This document shows positions 7,354 to 16,808 of a DNA stretch of 64,000 nt, piece after piece. This DNA is from Balneolaceae bacterium (GTDB lineage: Bacteria; Bacteroidota; Rhodothermia; Balneolales; Balneolaceae): the NCBI GenBank assembly GCA_017640605.1, contig JAEPQH010000012.1, positions 1-64,000 of the forward strand, in the 5' to 3' direction. Numbering within the stretch: position 1 is the stretch's first letter; each line of letters begins with the position of its first letter. The translations under genes and the position numbers were made by a program. The notes under the pieces were generated by a model. The model made no database searches, was not told the origin of the DNA, and saw only the letters and a program-made list of their open reading frames with translations.

Positions 7354-8850
7354 ATGCAATCTATCAACCAATCATCACAGCGGGTAAGTACTAATTTTCG
7401 CTATTACTTAGTATTATTAGCTATTAGTTTTATGGGATGCCTCAATATCGATAGGGATGATCAAAATTCTGACTTATCGATAAAACCAAATATCGTTCTT
7501 ATTCTAGCTGATGATTTAGGTTACGGCGATTTAAGCATTCTTGGACAAGAAAAATTTAATACCCCAAATATCGACCAACTTGCAAAAGATGGAATGATAT
7601 TTACCCAGCATTATTCAGGTTCAACAGTTTGTGCACCTTCGCGCTCCTCTTTATTAACCGGAAAACACACTGGAAATACCTATATACGTGGGAATAAAGA
7701 AAGAAGACCTGAGGGGCAACATCCCTTAGAAGATGAGGCTATAACTATGGCCGAACTTTTAAAAAATGCCGGATACATTACGGGTGCTTTTGGAAAATGG
7801 GGGCTGGGTTACCCGGGGTCGGTAGGCGATCCTAATAATCAAGGCTTTGATAAATTTTACGGATATAATTGCCAACGTTTGGGCCATCACTACTATCCGT
7901 ACCATCTTTGGGATAATCAACAAAAAATAATACTTGAAGGTAATATTGGTTCTAAAACAGAGGTATATGGTCCTGAGATAATTCATTCACAGGCGCTTAA
8001 ATTTATCGAGGAACACCGTGATACTACTTTCTTTATGTATTACCCGTCCATTATTCCGCATGCAGAACTATTTGCACCTGAAGAGTACATGGAAAAATAT
8101 CGCGGAAAACTAGAGCCAGAAAAAGCGTATCAGGGGGTTGATTACGGAGAGGAAAAGTTTCGCGATGGTCCATATGGCTCCCAGCCCGAATCTCATGCAG
8201 CCTTTGCAGCAATGGTTGATTATTTAGACATGCAAGTCGGGGAAATCGTGACGAAATTAAAAGATTTAAACCTATACGATAATACACTTATCATATTCAC
8301 TTCCGATAATGGACCACACCGTGAAGGCGGAGCAGATCCCGATTTCTTTAACAGTAATGGGGATCTTAGAGGTTATAAAAGAGATCTTTACGAGGGTGGA
8401 ATTCGAGTTCCCATGATTGCAACATGGGATAATATGATCAATAAGGATTCTAGGACTGATCACATATCTGCATTTTGGGATTTTTTACCTACAATTTCCG
8501 AATTAGTGGGAGTTGAATCACCGCGCAACATTGATGGGATATCATTTCTACCTACCCTATCTGGCAACCCTTCCAATCAAGAAAAACATGAGTATTTATA
8601 TTGGGAATTTCATGAGTTGGGTGGTCGGCAAGCCGTTCGTAAAGACAATTGGAAACTCGTTCGCTACAATGTGTTAAATAAAAAAAAGATCCGAACCGAA
8701 CTCTATGACCTCAGTAACGATGTGGGAGAAACGAATAACATTGCTTCGAAATACCCGGAAATAGTTCAAGAACTCACCAGTATTATGGACTCGGCACGTA
8801 CTTCCTCAAGTGTTTTTCCCTTTAACATTCCAGAATATGACAGCAAGTAA
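7354..8850 (+). CDS. Sulfatase lipoprotein (S1 family), Cys-type
   Basis: This 498-residue arylsulfatase-fold protein begins with a lipoprotein signal (LLAISFMGC), so it is probably membrane-anchored. The metal-binding start is NIVLILADDLGYGD; the active-site motif is VCAPSRSSLLTG with Cys93 converted to formylglycine; SDNGPHREGG and the closing LYDLSNDVGE segment fit S1 sulfatases. The ATG at 7354 is chosen because the longer frame (7273) begins upstream of the terminator at 7286. The next sulfatase gene overlaps its end by 14 bp, so the two are translated together. The sulfate position on the sugar cannot be told from sequence. Confidence 0.9.
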   Translation: MQSINQSSQRVSTNFRYYLVLLAISFMGCLNIDRDDQNSDLSIKPNIVLILADDLGYGDLSILGQEKFNTPNIDQLAKDGMIFTQHYSGSTVCAPSRSSLLTGKHTGNTYIRGNKERRPEGQHPLEDEAITMAELLKNAGYITGAFGKWGLGYPGSVGDPNNQGFDKFYGYNCQRLGHHYYPYHLWDNQQKIILEGNIGSKTEVYGPEIIHSQALKFIEEHRDTTFFMYYPSIIPHAELFAPEEYMEKYRGKLEPEKAYQGVDYGEEKFRDGPYGSQPESHAAFAAMVDYLDMQVGEIVTKLKDLNLYDNTLIIFTSDNGPHREGGADPDFFNSNGDLRGYKRDLYEGGIRVPMIATWDNMINKDSRTDHISAFWDFLPTISELVGVESPRNIDGISFLPTLSGNPSNQEKHEYLYWEFHELGGRQAVRKDNWKLVRYNVLNKKKIRTELYDLSNDVGETNNIASKYPEIVQELTSIMDSARTSSSVFPFNIPEYDSK

Positions 8851-10441
8851 GACTAAGAGTACCCTTCTTCCTTTCATACTCGTCTTCTTGGTAATGTTAA
8901 TTGGATGCAATCATTATCAAGAAAACAGAAAACCCAACGTTTTGATAATTTTGGTAGACGACCTAGGCTATCATGATTTAAGTTTTACCGGTAGTAGCTT
9001 TTACGAAACACCTAATATCGACGCTTTAGCATCAAATTCGGTGCAGTTTAGTAATGCGTATGCAAGTTCACCTGTATGTAGTCCAGCGAGAGCAAGTATT
9101 ATGACTGGTCAATTACCGTCTCGGCATGGTATAACAGATTGGATTGGGGCTAAAACAGGTGAGGAATGGCGATCCCATAATCGCTACACAAAAATGCTTC
9201 CGGCATCAAACAATTCTGTGTTAGATACTTCACACGTTACATTACCCGAAGCAATGAAAGAAGCAGGATACACAACCTTTATTGCGGGAAAATGGCACAT
9301 TGGCGGGAAAGGATCTTCTCCAGAGGACCACGGTTTTGACATAAACATTGGAGCCTGGGATAAAGGCAGTCCTGTTGGAGGCTTCTTTGACCCTTATAAA
9401 AATCCAAAACTCCCGAATCGTTCTCCCGGTGAATCTTTACCATATCGACTAGCAGATGAAACTGCTTCATTTATTCAAAATCACTCAAGAGAAAACCCTG
9501 ATAAACCGTTTTTCGCTTATTTATCGTTTTATTCTGTGCACAGCCCGTTACAAACAACCGAGGCAAAGTGGCGAAAATACCGAGACAAAGCAGACTCATT
9601 AGGCATCAGATCAAATGGTTTTTTTATGGGCTCTCGTATTCCGGTTCGGCAAACACAAGACCATCCAGTATATGCAGGTTTAATTGAACAAATGGACGAG
9701 GCAATTGGGCACATAATTAGTCAATTAAAAGAGTCTGGTACTTATGATAACACACTGATAATCTTCACCTCGGATAACGGTGGAGTATCTTCTGGGGATC
9801 ATTTCTCTACTACAAATTACCCATTAAAATCGGGCAAGGGATCAACTTTTGAAGGCGGTATTCGAGTTCCCTTTTTCATGATTTTACCCGGAGAGAATCA
9901 TGCGGGCAAAGAAATTTCAGCTCCCATTATTTCAACCGATATCTACCCAACTGTGTTGGCATTAACTGATCTGGATTTACACCCCGAACAGCATATTGAT
10001 GGTACAAATTTGATGCTTTTAATTGAAGCGAATGAACCACTCGATCGTAATCTAATTTGGCATTACCCACACTATAGTAATCAAGATGGTCGACCTTCTA
10101 GTGCTATTCGTATAGATAATTGGAAGCTCATATATGACCATGAAACTCAAAAAAATGAGATCTACAATCTATCTGAGGATCCATCAGAGCTCAATAATGT
10201 AGTTGAGTTAAACCCCGAACTAGAACAAAGCATGCATAAAGTTTTGATGACTCATCTAGTTGAAGTTGGCGCTCTATTTCCTTTACCCGATCCTCTTTAT
10301 GATCCAAGAAAAGAGCAGGATTACTTACATAGAATGAAAACAAAAAGGTTACAACATTTAGAAAGACAAAGGCATCTGTTTCTATCCCATGACTTTACTC
10401 CAAATGAGACTTGGTGGGGCTCAAAACCTACAAATGATTAG
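8837..10441 (+). CDS. Sulfatase lipoprotein (S1 family), Cys-type
   Basis: The 534-residue protein has a lipoprotein signal (FILVFLVMLIGC), NVLIILVDDLGYHD at the metal site and VCSPARASIMTG with Cys81 as the residue to become formylglycine. FTSDNGG and KSGKGSTFEGGIRVPFF are conserved family blocks. The ATG at 8837 lies inside the end of the preceding sulfatase gene (stop at 8850), a coupled arrangement. A longer tail after the usual C-terminal segment (HRMKTKRLQHLERQRHLF) is basic and helical. Substrate position unknown; it differs enough from the first sulfatase to be another subfamily. Confidence 0.9.
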   Translation: MTASKTKSTLLPFILVFLVMLIGCNHYQENRKPNVLIILVDDLGYHDLSFTGSSFYETPNIDALASNSVQFSNAYASSPVCSPARASIMTGQLPSRHGITDWIGAKTGEEWRSHNRYTKMLPASNNSVLDTSHVTLPEAMKEAGYTTFIAGKWHIGGKGSSPEDHGFDINIGAWDKGSPVGGFFDPYKNPKLPNRSPGESLPYRLADETASFIQNHSRENPDKPFFAYLSFYSVHSPLQTTEAKWRKYRDKADSLGIRSNGFFMGSRIPVRQTQDHPVYAGLIEQMDEAIGHIISQLKESGTYDNTLIIFTSDNGGVSSGDHFSTTNYPLKSGKGSTFEGGIRVPFFMILPGENHAGKEISAPIISTDIYPTVLALTDLDLHPEQHIDGTNLMLLIEANEPLDRNLIWHYPHYSNQDGRPSSAIRIDNWKLIYDHETQKNEIYNLSEDPSELNNVVELNPELEQSMHKVLMTHLVEVGALFPLPDPLYDPRKEQDYLHRMKTKRLQHLERQRHLFLSHDFTPNETWWGSKPTND

Positions 10442-10524
10442 GTAGATTTTTTTTACGAAGCCTATTCCCTATTTATCAACTTAATTAATTGATTTCAAAA
10501 TATATACAAGAATAAAGTTGACAG

Positions 10525-10538
10525 TTTTGCCGGCAAAA
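10525..10538. promoter_or_regulatory. Palindrome upstream of susC (site 1 of 3)
   Basis: TTTTGCCGGCAAAA is a perfect 14-bp palindrome of a different sequence from the locus operator. It may bind another regulator; no partner can be named. Confidence 0.4.
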
Positions 10539-10553
10539 TGGTAGACTTATTTC

Positions 10554-10567
10554 TGGAAGCGCTTGCA
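10554..10567. promoter_or_regulatory. CRE-like palindrome upstream of susC (site 2 of 3)
   Basis: TGGAAGCGCTTGCA fits TGNAANCGNTTNCA, the general form of LacI/GalR-family sites that includes catabolite-responsive elements of Firmicutes. Here it would mean a second LacI-family regulator, since the PUL 1 core is different. CcpA itself is not expected in this phylum. Confidence 0.45.
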
Positions 10568-10593
10568 AAAAATATAAATATTGGTTAGTCTAT

Positions 10594-10613
10594 AATTGTT
10601 AACGTTAACATTT
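10594..10613. promoter_or_regulatory. LacI-family operator O3 (susC1)
   Basis: The core TGTTAACGTTAACA at 10597-10610 is a perfect palindrome, 72 bp before the susC start. TATAATTG at 10591-10598 overlaps it and resembles the Bacteroidota -7 box TAnnTTTG, so a bound repressor would block the promoter. Confidence 0.75.
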
Positions 10614-10681
10614 AATTTCTGAAATGGCTCTAAACAAAATAATCTGTCAAAACTCACTTAATATTTCAGAGGCCTAGCATT

Positions 10682-13600
10682 ATGCGGAGACTAGAATATG
10701 TCCACTCTCTAAGATTTCTACTATTACTCACTGCTACTATCTTTTTTGCCGGAGATGTAATAGCAAATACAGCTTATCAAGCTCAACAACGGGTTATAAC
10801 CGGTACAGTAAGTGACGAATTAGGAGAACCACTGCTTGGTGCTACTGTACAAATAAAGGGAACTACACGTGGAACCCAAACCGGAATTAACGGGGAGTAT
10901 AGGGTACAAGTTAATGAAGGTGAAGTTCTTGTTTTTTCTTACATAGGATATAAGACTCTAGAAATTTCAATTACCGATCAAACAGTTTTAGATGTTGTAT
11001 TGGAGATTGATGAGACTGTGCTCGAAGAAGTTGTTGTAGTTGGATATGGAACCCAGAAAAAAGTCAACCTTACGGGTTCCGTTCAAACCGTAACTTTTGA
11101 TGAAGCAGTAAATCAGCCTGTTTCAAACTCGGCACAGCTTTTATATGGCCGTTTTTCTGGCGTTCAACTCACTCAGACATCTGGTAATCCTGGTGCCGAT
11201 GGATCTTCTATTGTAATTCGTGGAGTTGGAACTTTCGGTTCACGTGCTCCATTGGTTGTGATTGATAATATTCTATACGATGATTTGGCTGCATTTAACA
11301 ATTTGCCACCCTCCGATATTGCAAGCGTTACAGTTCTAAAAGATGCCTCTTCTCTTGCTATTTATGGTGCCCGAGGTGCAAATGGTGTGATCTTAGTTAC
11401 CACAAAGAAAGGCCGTGTTGGAGAATTAACCGTTGAGTACAATGGCTACTATGGAAGTCAAAATCCAACGGTGGTTCCAGAGTATTTAGGCGCACTCGAT
11501 TATGCTACTTTGATGAATGAAAAATTCAGAAATGAAGATGGTCCACAATTTGATCCCCGTTATACGGCAGAACAGATTGATGCTATCGCAAATAACACTT
11601 TACCGGATCAATTCGCTAATACAAACTGGGCAGATGCTGTTTTGACCTCAGCGCCGATCACTAAGCACAATCTCTCGTTTAGAGGAGGTAATCAACGTAC
11701 TACTTATCGTGTTTCTGCGGGCTTTTTGCAACAGGATGCAATTGTACAAAGTAAATTTAAAAGTGAACGATTTAACTTTGGTGTAAACATTAATTCTAAA
11801 GTTAAAGATTGGTTAACAGTAAGTACTGTAACCAACGCTTTTTGGAGAAGAAATGAAGGTCCTACCGGTGGACAAGGTGCATTTGACGGTGATAATGGTA
11901 TTATTTACTCCTTTCAGAGAACTGCGCCAACTATACCACTATTCTACAGCAATGGCGAATACGGTGTAGTAGATGGTGCGTATGTAAACAACAACCCTTC
12001 TTTACTCACTCAAAACCCATTAAGAAGAGGATTTCTTGGAGACTATGAACAAGACAATATCAATATTAGTACCAGAACAGGAATTACAGCTGAAATAATT
12101 GATGGACTTACCTTTGAAACTAGTGGTAGTGCAAACATTATCAGCAATAATGTTTCTGATTTCTCACCTACTCAACTACAAAATGATTGGGAAGGACGCT
12201 TAGTAATTACTAATGACTTAAATCGGTTAAATAACTCAACGGCCTTTAACTACACGCTGATTAACGAAAACATACTTCGTTACGAAAAAGCCATTAACAA
12301 ATCTAACAATATTAGCACCTTACTTGGGCACTCTGTTTCTTATGCCAGAAATGACGGATTTAGCGCAACAGCTACTGGTTTTGCTTCCGATTCTTTCAGA
12401 GAATTTAATGCTGGTGCAACCGAAGATGCCGCTTCCGGTGGTGCAAGCGAGGATACGTATCAATCGTTCTTTACTCGCATCAACTATAATTACCAAGAAA
12501 AATATCTGGCAGAGTTTAACTACCGAATTGATGGCTCAAGCAGATTCGGGGAAGACAATCGATATGGTTATTTCCCATCGGGTTCGATTGGTTGGAGACT
12601 TTCGGAAGAAGATTTTCTGAGTGATGCCGAATTTATTAACAACTTAAAATTAAGAATTAGTTGGGGGATTACCGGGAATGATCGAATCGACCGTTACGGC
12701 TACCAAACTCTCTTAAGTTATAATCAAGATTATTACTTAGGTAACGCACCAATTTTGGGTGCAAGTATTACTCGTTTGGGTAATCCGAATATCCGTTGGG
12801 AAGAAACCGAACAAATTGATATTGGTTTAGACTTAACCATGTTCAACAATCAATTGGATATAGTTGCTGATTATTTTAACAGAGACAGTAAAGATATCTT
12901 ATACGCCAATTTCCCAATACCTAATACCCTTGGGGTAACTTCATTGGTAGCTGAAAACGCAGCCAGCATGATAAATGAGGGAATTGAACTTGGCATTAAC
13001 TACCGGGGTATGTTTAACAAAGTACGATACAGCTTCGGTACCAACCTAACTAAGTTTATTACCAGAAGTGAAGTTACTGGTTTAGGTGATGGAGGCGAAG
13101 AAACCATTACAGGTACTTCCATTATTCGAATTGGTGAGCCATTTAGAGCTTATTATGGATATCAAGCTGTGGGCATATTCCAAGATTTAAATGATATCGC
13201 GAATGCACCTATTCATTTTAATGGCAACTCAGGTCCCGGAGATCTACGTTATGCAGATATATCTGGACCAGAAGGCGTTCCTGATGGCTTTGTTGATAAT
13301 TTTGATCGTACCGTTATCGGAAACCCTAATCCTAATTGGCTGATCAACTTTAATGCTTCGGTCGAATTTTCTGGCTTTGATATTAATTTGCTATTTCAAG
13401 GTGTATCTGGTGTAGATCGGCTATTAATGGGTAATGGAAACCTTCCAATGCCCGACAACCGCAGTAATGCTCTTGAGTATTGGATAGATCGCTGGACGCC
13501 AGAAAATCCTAGCAATAACCTCCCTCGTGTTGGTGGGCAGAATAATGAAGTAGTCTCATCATTCTATATCCAAGACGCTTCTTACCTACGTCTCAAAAAT

Positions 13601-13801
13601 CTCGAGATTGGATATACACTGAGCAAAGATTTGACCAGAAAGTTAAATGTAAATCATTTGCGTGTGTTCTTTGGGGCACAAAATATCTTTACGCTAACAG
13701 GATTGGAATACTTTGATCCCGAAGGAGCAACAGGAAGCCAAAGCAACCGCGAGGCTCCCCTTTATAAAACCGTTACACTCGGAATAAATTTAAAATTATA
13801 A
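10682..13801 (+). CDS. susC: SusC-type TonB-dependent outer-membrane transporter
   Basis: This 1039-residue protein has a signal peptide (LLLLTATIFFAGDVIA), a carboxypeptidase-like domain (ITGTVSDELGEPLLGATV, about 37-125), the linker EEVVVVGYGTQKK that precedes the plug, a plug domain (about 120-235; DASSLAIYGARGANGVILVTTKKG) and a large beta-barrel to the end. It would import oligosaccharides together with the SusD lipoprotein encoded 4 bp downstream. There is no STN domain at the N-terminus, so it should not signal to a FecR anti-sigma factor; this agrees with the LacI-type operator in front of it. Confidence 0.95.
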   Translation: MRRLEYVHSLRFLLLLTATIFFAGDVIANTAYQAQQRVITGTVSDELGEPLLGATVQIKGTTRGTQTGINGEYRVQVNEGEVLVFSYIGYKTLEISITDQTVLDVVLEIDETVLEEVVVVGYGTQKKVNLTGSVQTVTFDEAVNQPVSNSAQLLYGRFSGVQLTQTSGNPGADGSSIVIRGVGTFGSRAPLVVIDNILYDDLAAFNNLPPSDIASVTVLKDASSLAIYGARGANGVILVTTKKGRVGELTVEYNGYYGSQNPTVVPEYLGALDYATLMNEKFRNEDGPQFDPRYTAEQIDAIANNTLPDQFANTNWADAVLTSAPITKHNLSFRGGNQRTTYRVSAGFLQQDAIVQSKFKSERFNFGVNINSKVKDWLTVSTVTNAFWRRNEGPTGGQGAFDGDNGIIYSFQRTAPTIPLFYSNGEYGVVDGAYVNNNPSLLTQNPLRRGFLGDYEQDNINISTRTGITAEIIDGLTFETSGSANIISNNVSDFSPTQLQNDWEGRLVITNDLNRLNNSTAFNYTLINENILRYEKAINKSNNISTLLGHSVSYARNDGFSATATGFASDSFREFNAGATEDAASGGASEDTYQSFFTRINYNYQEKYLAEFNYRIDGSSRFGEDNRYGYFPSGSIGWRLSEEDFLSDAEFINNLKLRISWGITGNDRIDRYGYQTLLSYNQDYYLGNAPILGASITRLGNPNIRWEETEQIDIGLDLTMFNNQLDIVADYFNRDSKDILYANFPIPNTLGVTSLVAENAASMINEGIELGINYRGMFNKVRYSFGTNLTKFITRSEVTGLGDGGEETITGTSIIRIGEPFRAYYGYQAVGIFQDLNDIANAPIHFNGNSGPGDLRYADISGPEGVPDGFVDNFDRTVIGNPNPNWLINFNASVEFSGFDINLLFQGVSGVDRLLMGNGNLPMPDNRSNALEYWIDRWTPENPSNNLPRVGGQNNEVVSSFYIQDASYLRLKNLEIGYTLSKDLTRKLNVNHLRVFFGAQNIFTLTGLEYFDPEGATGSQSNREAPLYKTVTLGINLKL

Positions 13802-13805
13802 GAAG

Positions 13806-15356
13806 ATGAGAACATTAGGAATATTAGTACTTGCATCGATGTTGATGCTAACAAGTTGCACCGAAGATTTTTTAAGTACTCCATCACTCACACAACCGGC
13901 AGGCGACCAGCCATTTAAAAGTGCAAATGATGTAAACCTTGCGTTAAACGGCGTATACTCGGTATTACAATCGAATACTATGTATGGTGGAAACTTGAAT
14001 GGTTTTCAAGGTTATCCGGGCTATGACGGACTTGGTGATAATGCCTTTAATCAATACAAGTGGGAAGGCTTAGGCTTGTTTATGGAAGGAAACCTCACTC
14101 CTGCTTCGGGCCCAGTTTTATCTCACTGGAACGACCTTTACCAAGGGATATCTAGAGTAAATTTAGTTATTAGTAAACTAAATCAAGTTGAAGGAGGCGA
14201 TTTATCACCCGATCAAGTTAATGAGTATCTAGGTCAGGCCTATTTTCTACGAGCGTTGTTTTACTTCAATTTGGCAGTCTACTTCGAAGATGCACCATTG
14301 ATTACTGAACCACAAACCATCGCAGAATCATATGTTGCCAAAAATACCTACGATGAAATAACTTCTCAGATTGTTGAGGACTTAACGTTTGCATCCGAAA
14401 ACTTACCCATTAGTCATCCATCAGAACTATATGGATATGCGACAAGAGGAGCAGCACTATCCCTTTTTGCGAGAGTTCAATTATATAATGGAAACTATGA
14501 TGGGCCTAACGGAGTGCTAGAATTAACAAACGAAGTGCTCGGTTTGGGATATTCGCTTCATCCAAATTATGCCGAACTATTTACACCAGAGAATGAAACA
14601 TCTCCGGAGGTAATCTTTTCGGTTCGATTTAAAAGAGAACTCGGATTCAACAACGGAGAAACCTTTTCAGCTACCTTTATCGGTACTCCTAAAGTAGATA
14701 TCAGGCCTATGCCAAACTTAGTAAATTCATACTATGATATTAACGGGCAACCTGTAGCTGATGTTAGTGCATTGCCAACCGATCAACGTGATCCACGAGC
14801 AAATGCGACCATCTTTTTTGAAGGTGATGTATTTTTGGAAGATATTAATCGCTTTTATGGCGTAGCTCCTGTAGCTAAAGGCCCAACCGGTTTTGCTACC
14901 AAGAAATACATCCGAAAAAATGAATCTGATGAGGAAGGTGTACGATCTTTCAATGCCGGATCACAAGATTTTTATGTAATTCGATATGCCGATGTACTGT
15001 TAATGCGAGCAGAAGCAATGGCTGAAACAGGAGATATAGCCGGAGCTACTGCCATGGTTAATGAAGTACGTGCTCGTGTTGGTATGCCTAGTGTTGAATC
15101 GGTTGAAGGCGCTGTAAGCCAAGCTGAAATGATCGATATAGTTCGCCATGAGCGTCGTGTTGAATTAGCATTGGAAGGCTTACGCTTCATGGATCTAAAA
15201 AGATGGGGAGAAATCGAGGAGGCATTTAACAGGGCCATTGCCGATCCGGTTGGTCCATACAACCCAGTTTTTCAAGGGCGTAAATCGGAAGTGCTTCCTA
15301 TTCCACAAAACGAGTTGGATGTAAACCCAAATTTAGTCCAGCATCCAGCCTGGTAG
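13806..15356 (+). CDS. susD: SusD/RagB glycan-binding lipoprotein
   Basis: The 516-residue protein has a lipoprotein signal (LASMLMLTSC) and the SusD start EDFLSTPSL, followed by TPR-like helices (FLRALFYFNLAVYFEDAPLIT) and the conserved end RHERRVELALEGLRFMDLKRW plus LPIPQNELDVNPNLVQ. It caps the SusC barrel at the cell surface and binds the oligosaccharide. It starts 4 bp after the susC stop and is followed by the GH128-like genes, so the four form one operon. Confidence 0.95.
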   Translation: MRTLGILVLASMLMLTSCTEDFLSTPSLTQPAGDQPFKSANDVNLALNGVYSVLQSNTMYGGNLNGFQGYPGYDGLGDNAFNQYKWEGLGLFMEGNLTPASGPVLSHWNDLYQGISRVNLVISKLNQVEGGDLSPDQVNEYLGQAYFLRALFYFNLAVYFEDAPLITEPQTIAESYVAKNTYDEITSQIVEDLTFASENLPISHPSELYGYATRGAALSLFARVQLYNGNYDGPNGVLELTNEVLGLGYSLHPNYAELFTPENETSPEVIFSVRFKRELGFNNGETFSATFIGTPKVDIRPMPNLVNSYYDINGQPVADVSALPTDQRDPRANATIFFEGDVFLEDINRFYGVAPVAKGPTGFATKKYIRKNESDEEGVRSFNAGSQDFYVIRYADVLLMRAEAMAETGDIAGATAMVNEVRARVGMPSVESVEGAVSQAEMIDIVRHERRVELALEGLRFMDLKRWGEIEEAFNRAIADPVGPYNPVFQGRKSEVLPIPQNELDVNPNLVQHPAW

Positions 15357-15381
15357 ACCAATGAACACCTTCGGTAATATT

Positions 15382-16749
15382 ATGAATAAGACTTTATATC
15401 TATTATTAATCAGCTTTTTCTTCGTTAGTTGTAAAGACAATGGAATTGGAAACTTTGATCCTATCGAAGAGCCTGATATTACCGAGTTCTCCGGTAAAAA
15501 AGGATCCGCATTTACTTACAAAAATGAAACCTGGTCTACTCGGATTAGTAGATTGCAAGCTTATTGGCATTATTCGTGGGGTTTCCAATTGCAGCCCACC
15601 CGCCCCTCTGGTGTAGAATATGTACCTATGTTTTGGGGTAAATGGGCTCCAAATGAGCAAAATATTGCCTACATCGACAGTTTATACAAAGCCGATGCCA
15701 TTAATTATTTACTGGCATTCAACGAACCGGATCGAACAGATCAATCAAATATGACGGTGCAAGAGGCAGTAGATCTCTGGCCGCAAATGGAGTCGTTAGG
15801 TATTCCTTTAGTTAGCCCCGCACCAGCTAACTGGAATGTTCAATGGATGAAAGACTTCATGAATGAGGTTGAGGAAAAAAACCTCCGTGTCGATTATGTA
15901 GCTATACATTGGTACGGCGCTCCAAATGCGGGCTCCTTTCTTACTATGATTCGTGAAGTTTATAACACTTACAATCGCCCAATTTGGATTACTGAATTTG
16001 CAGTAGCCGATTGGCAGGCAGCTTCACTTGCTGAAAACCGTTATTCGAAAGAAGAAGTGCTCGATTTCATGAAAGTTGTATTACCTCAACTCGACAGGCT
16101 TCCCTATGTGTATCGCTATGCATGGTATAATGGAAATCCAGGTGGCAGAGTGTTAGGTAACTCTGTTTTATTCGATGAGAATGATCAACTAACCGATTTA
16201 GGGCAGTTTTACGCTAACCATAATCCAAATTTAAACGCCGGTCCGGGCGATGACTCCTGGTTCAGTGGTGAAGATGATGACGGTGGTAATGACGATGATA
16301 ACGGCAATGAAGGAGAGCAAGGTGATCCTTTGTTTTCTATTGAGGCCGAAGCAGCCGATTTAACTAATGCCGGTGTTCAAGTAGCAGCAACCGGGTGTTC
16401 GAACAAATCAGGTGCTGGAATTATTTTCATGAAAGGACTTGAAGAAGGCGAAGGAGATCGGGAATTAAAAGTATCTGGTATAAATGTTGAGACATCAGGT
16501 ACCTACGCATTAGAACTCACATACTTTGCGAAAGTTGAGACACAATTAGAAGTTTTTGTAAATGACAGCGAAGTAATAATTGAAACAGGATTTGCTTCAC
16601 CGGGTTTTTGTTTTGAAACCACCAGCAGAAAAATATCCATCGATGTAGACCTCAACGCCGGAGAAAATGAGATCATTCTAAGCCCGGTACAAGGTGTACA
16701 ATCGCCTTATTTAGATAAGATTGCTGTTTTCGAAAAATCAGATAATTAA
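15382..16749 (+). CDS. GH128-like glycoside hydrolase lipoprotein with C-terminal beta-sandwich
   Basis: The 455-residue protein has a lipoprotein signal (LISFFFVSC, Cys17), a catalytic core of the Glyco_hydro_cc/GH128 type (about 40-290) and a C-terminal module (about 325-455) that looks like a CBM6/35-type sandwich, joined by an Asp/Gly/Asn-rich linker. Candidate catalytic residues are Glu115 in LAFNEPD and Glu205 in WITEFAV. Characterised GH128 enzymes are beta-1,3-glucanases. Here the gene sits in a galactose regulon with no glucose-specific genes, so a changed specificity (a 1,3-linked galactan) is possible but unproven. ATG 15382 begins the lipoprotein signal; an in-frame ATG at 15361 is less likely. 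Confidence 0.8.
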   Translation: MNKTLYLLLISFFFVSCKDNGIGNFDPIEEPDITEFSGKKGSAFTYKNETWSTRISRLQAYWHYSWGFQLQPTRPSGVEYVPMFWGKWAPNEQNIAYIDSLYKADAINYLLAFNEPDRTDQSNMTVQEAVDLWPQMESLGIPLVSPAPANWNVQWMKDFMNEVEEKNLRVDYVAIHWYGAPNAGSFLTMIREVYNTYNRPIWITEFAVADWQAASLAENRYSKEEVLDFMKVVLPQLDRLPYVYRYAWYNGNPGGRVLGNSVLFDENDQLTDLGQFYANHNPNLNAGPGDDSWFSGEDDDGGNDDDNGNEGEQGDPLFSIEAEAADLTNAGVQVAATGCSNKSGAGIIFMKGLEEGEGDRELKVSGINVETSGTYALELTYFAKVETQLEVFVNDSEVIIETGFASPGFCFETTSRKISIDVDLNAGENEIILSPVQGVQSPYLDKIAVFEKSDN

Positions 16750-16762
16750 CACCTAACAAAAC

Positions 16763-16789
16763 AGATCAGTAGACTTTATTTGCTGATCT
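16763..16789 (+). other. Weak hairpin between the two GH128-like genes
   Basis: AGATCAG pairs with CTGATCT across a 13-base loop and is followed by ATTAATTTT. It could trim or partly stop transcription between the tandem genes. The stem is only 7 bp. Confidence 0.3.
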
Positions 16790-16808
16790 ATTAATTTTGA
16801 ATAGCATC

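Noticed and set aside
10554-10567. CcpA catabolite site in the strict sense
   Set aside because: The pattern fits, but CcpA is a Firmicutes protein; only a LacI-family site in general can be claimed.
12324-12620. ORF in another frame inside susC1
   Set aside because: It is a frame shadow of the susC coding region with no start context or domain.
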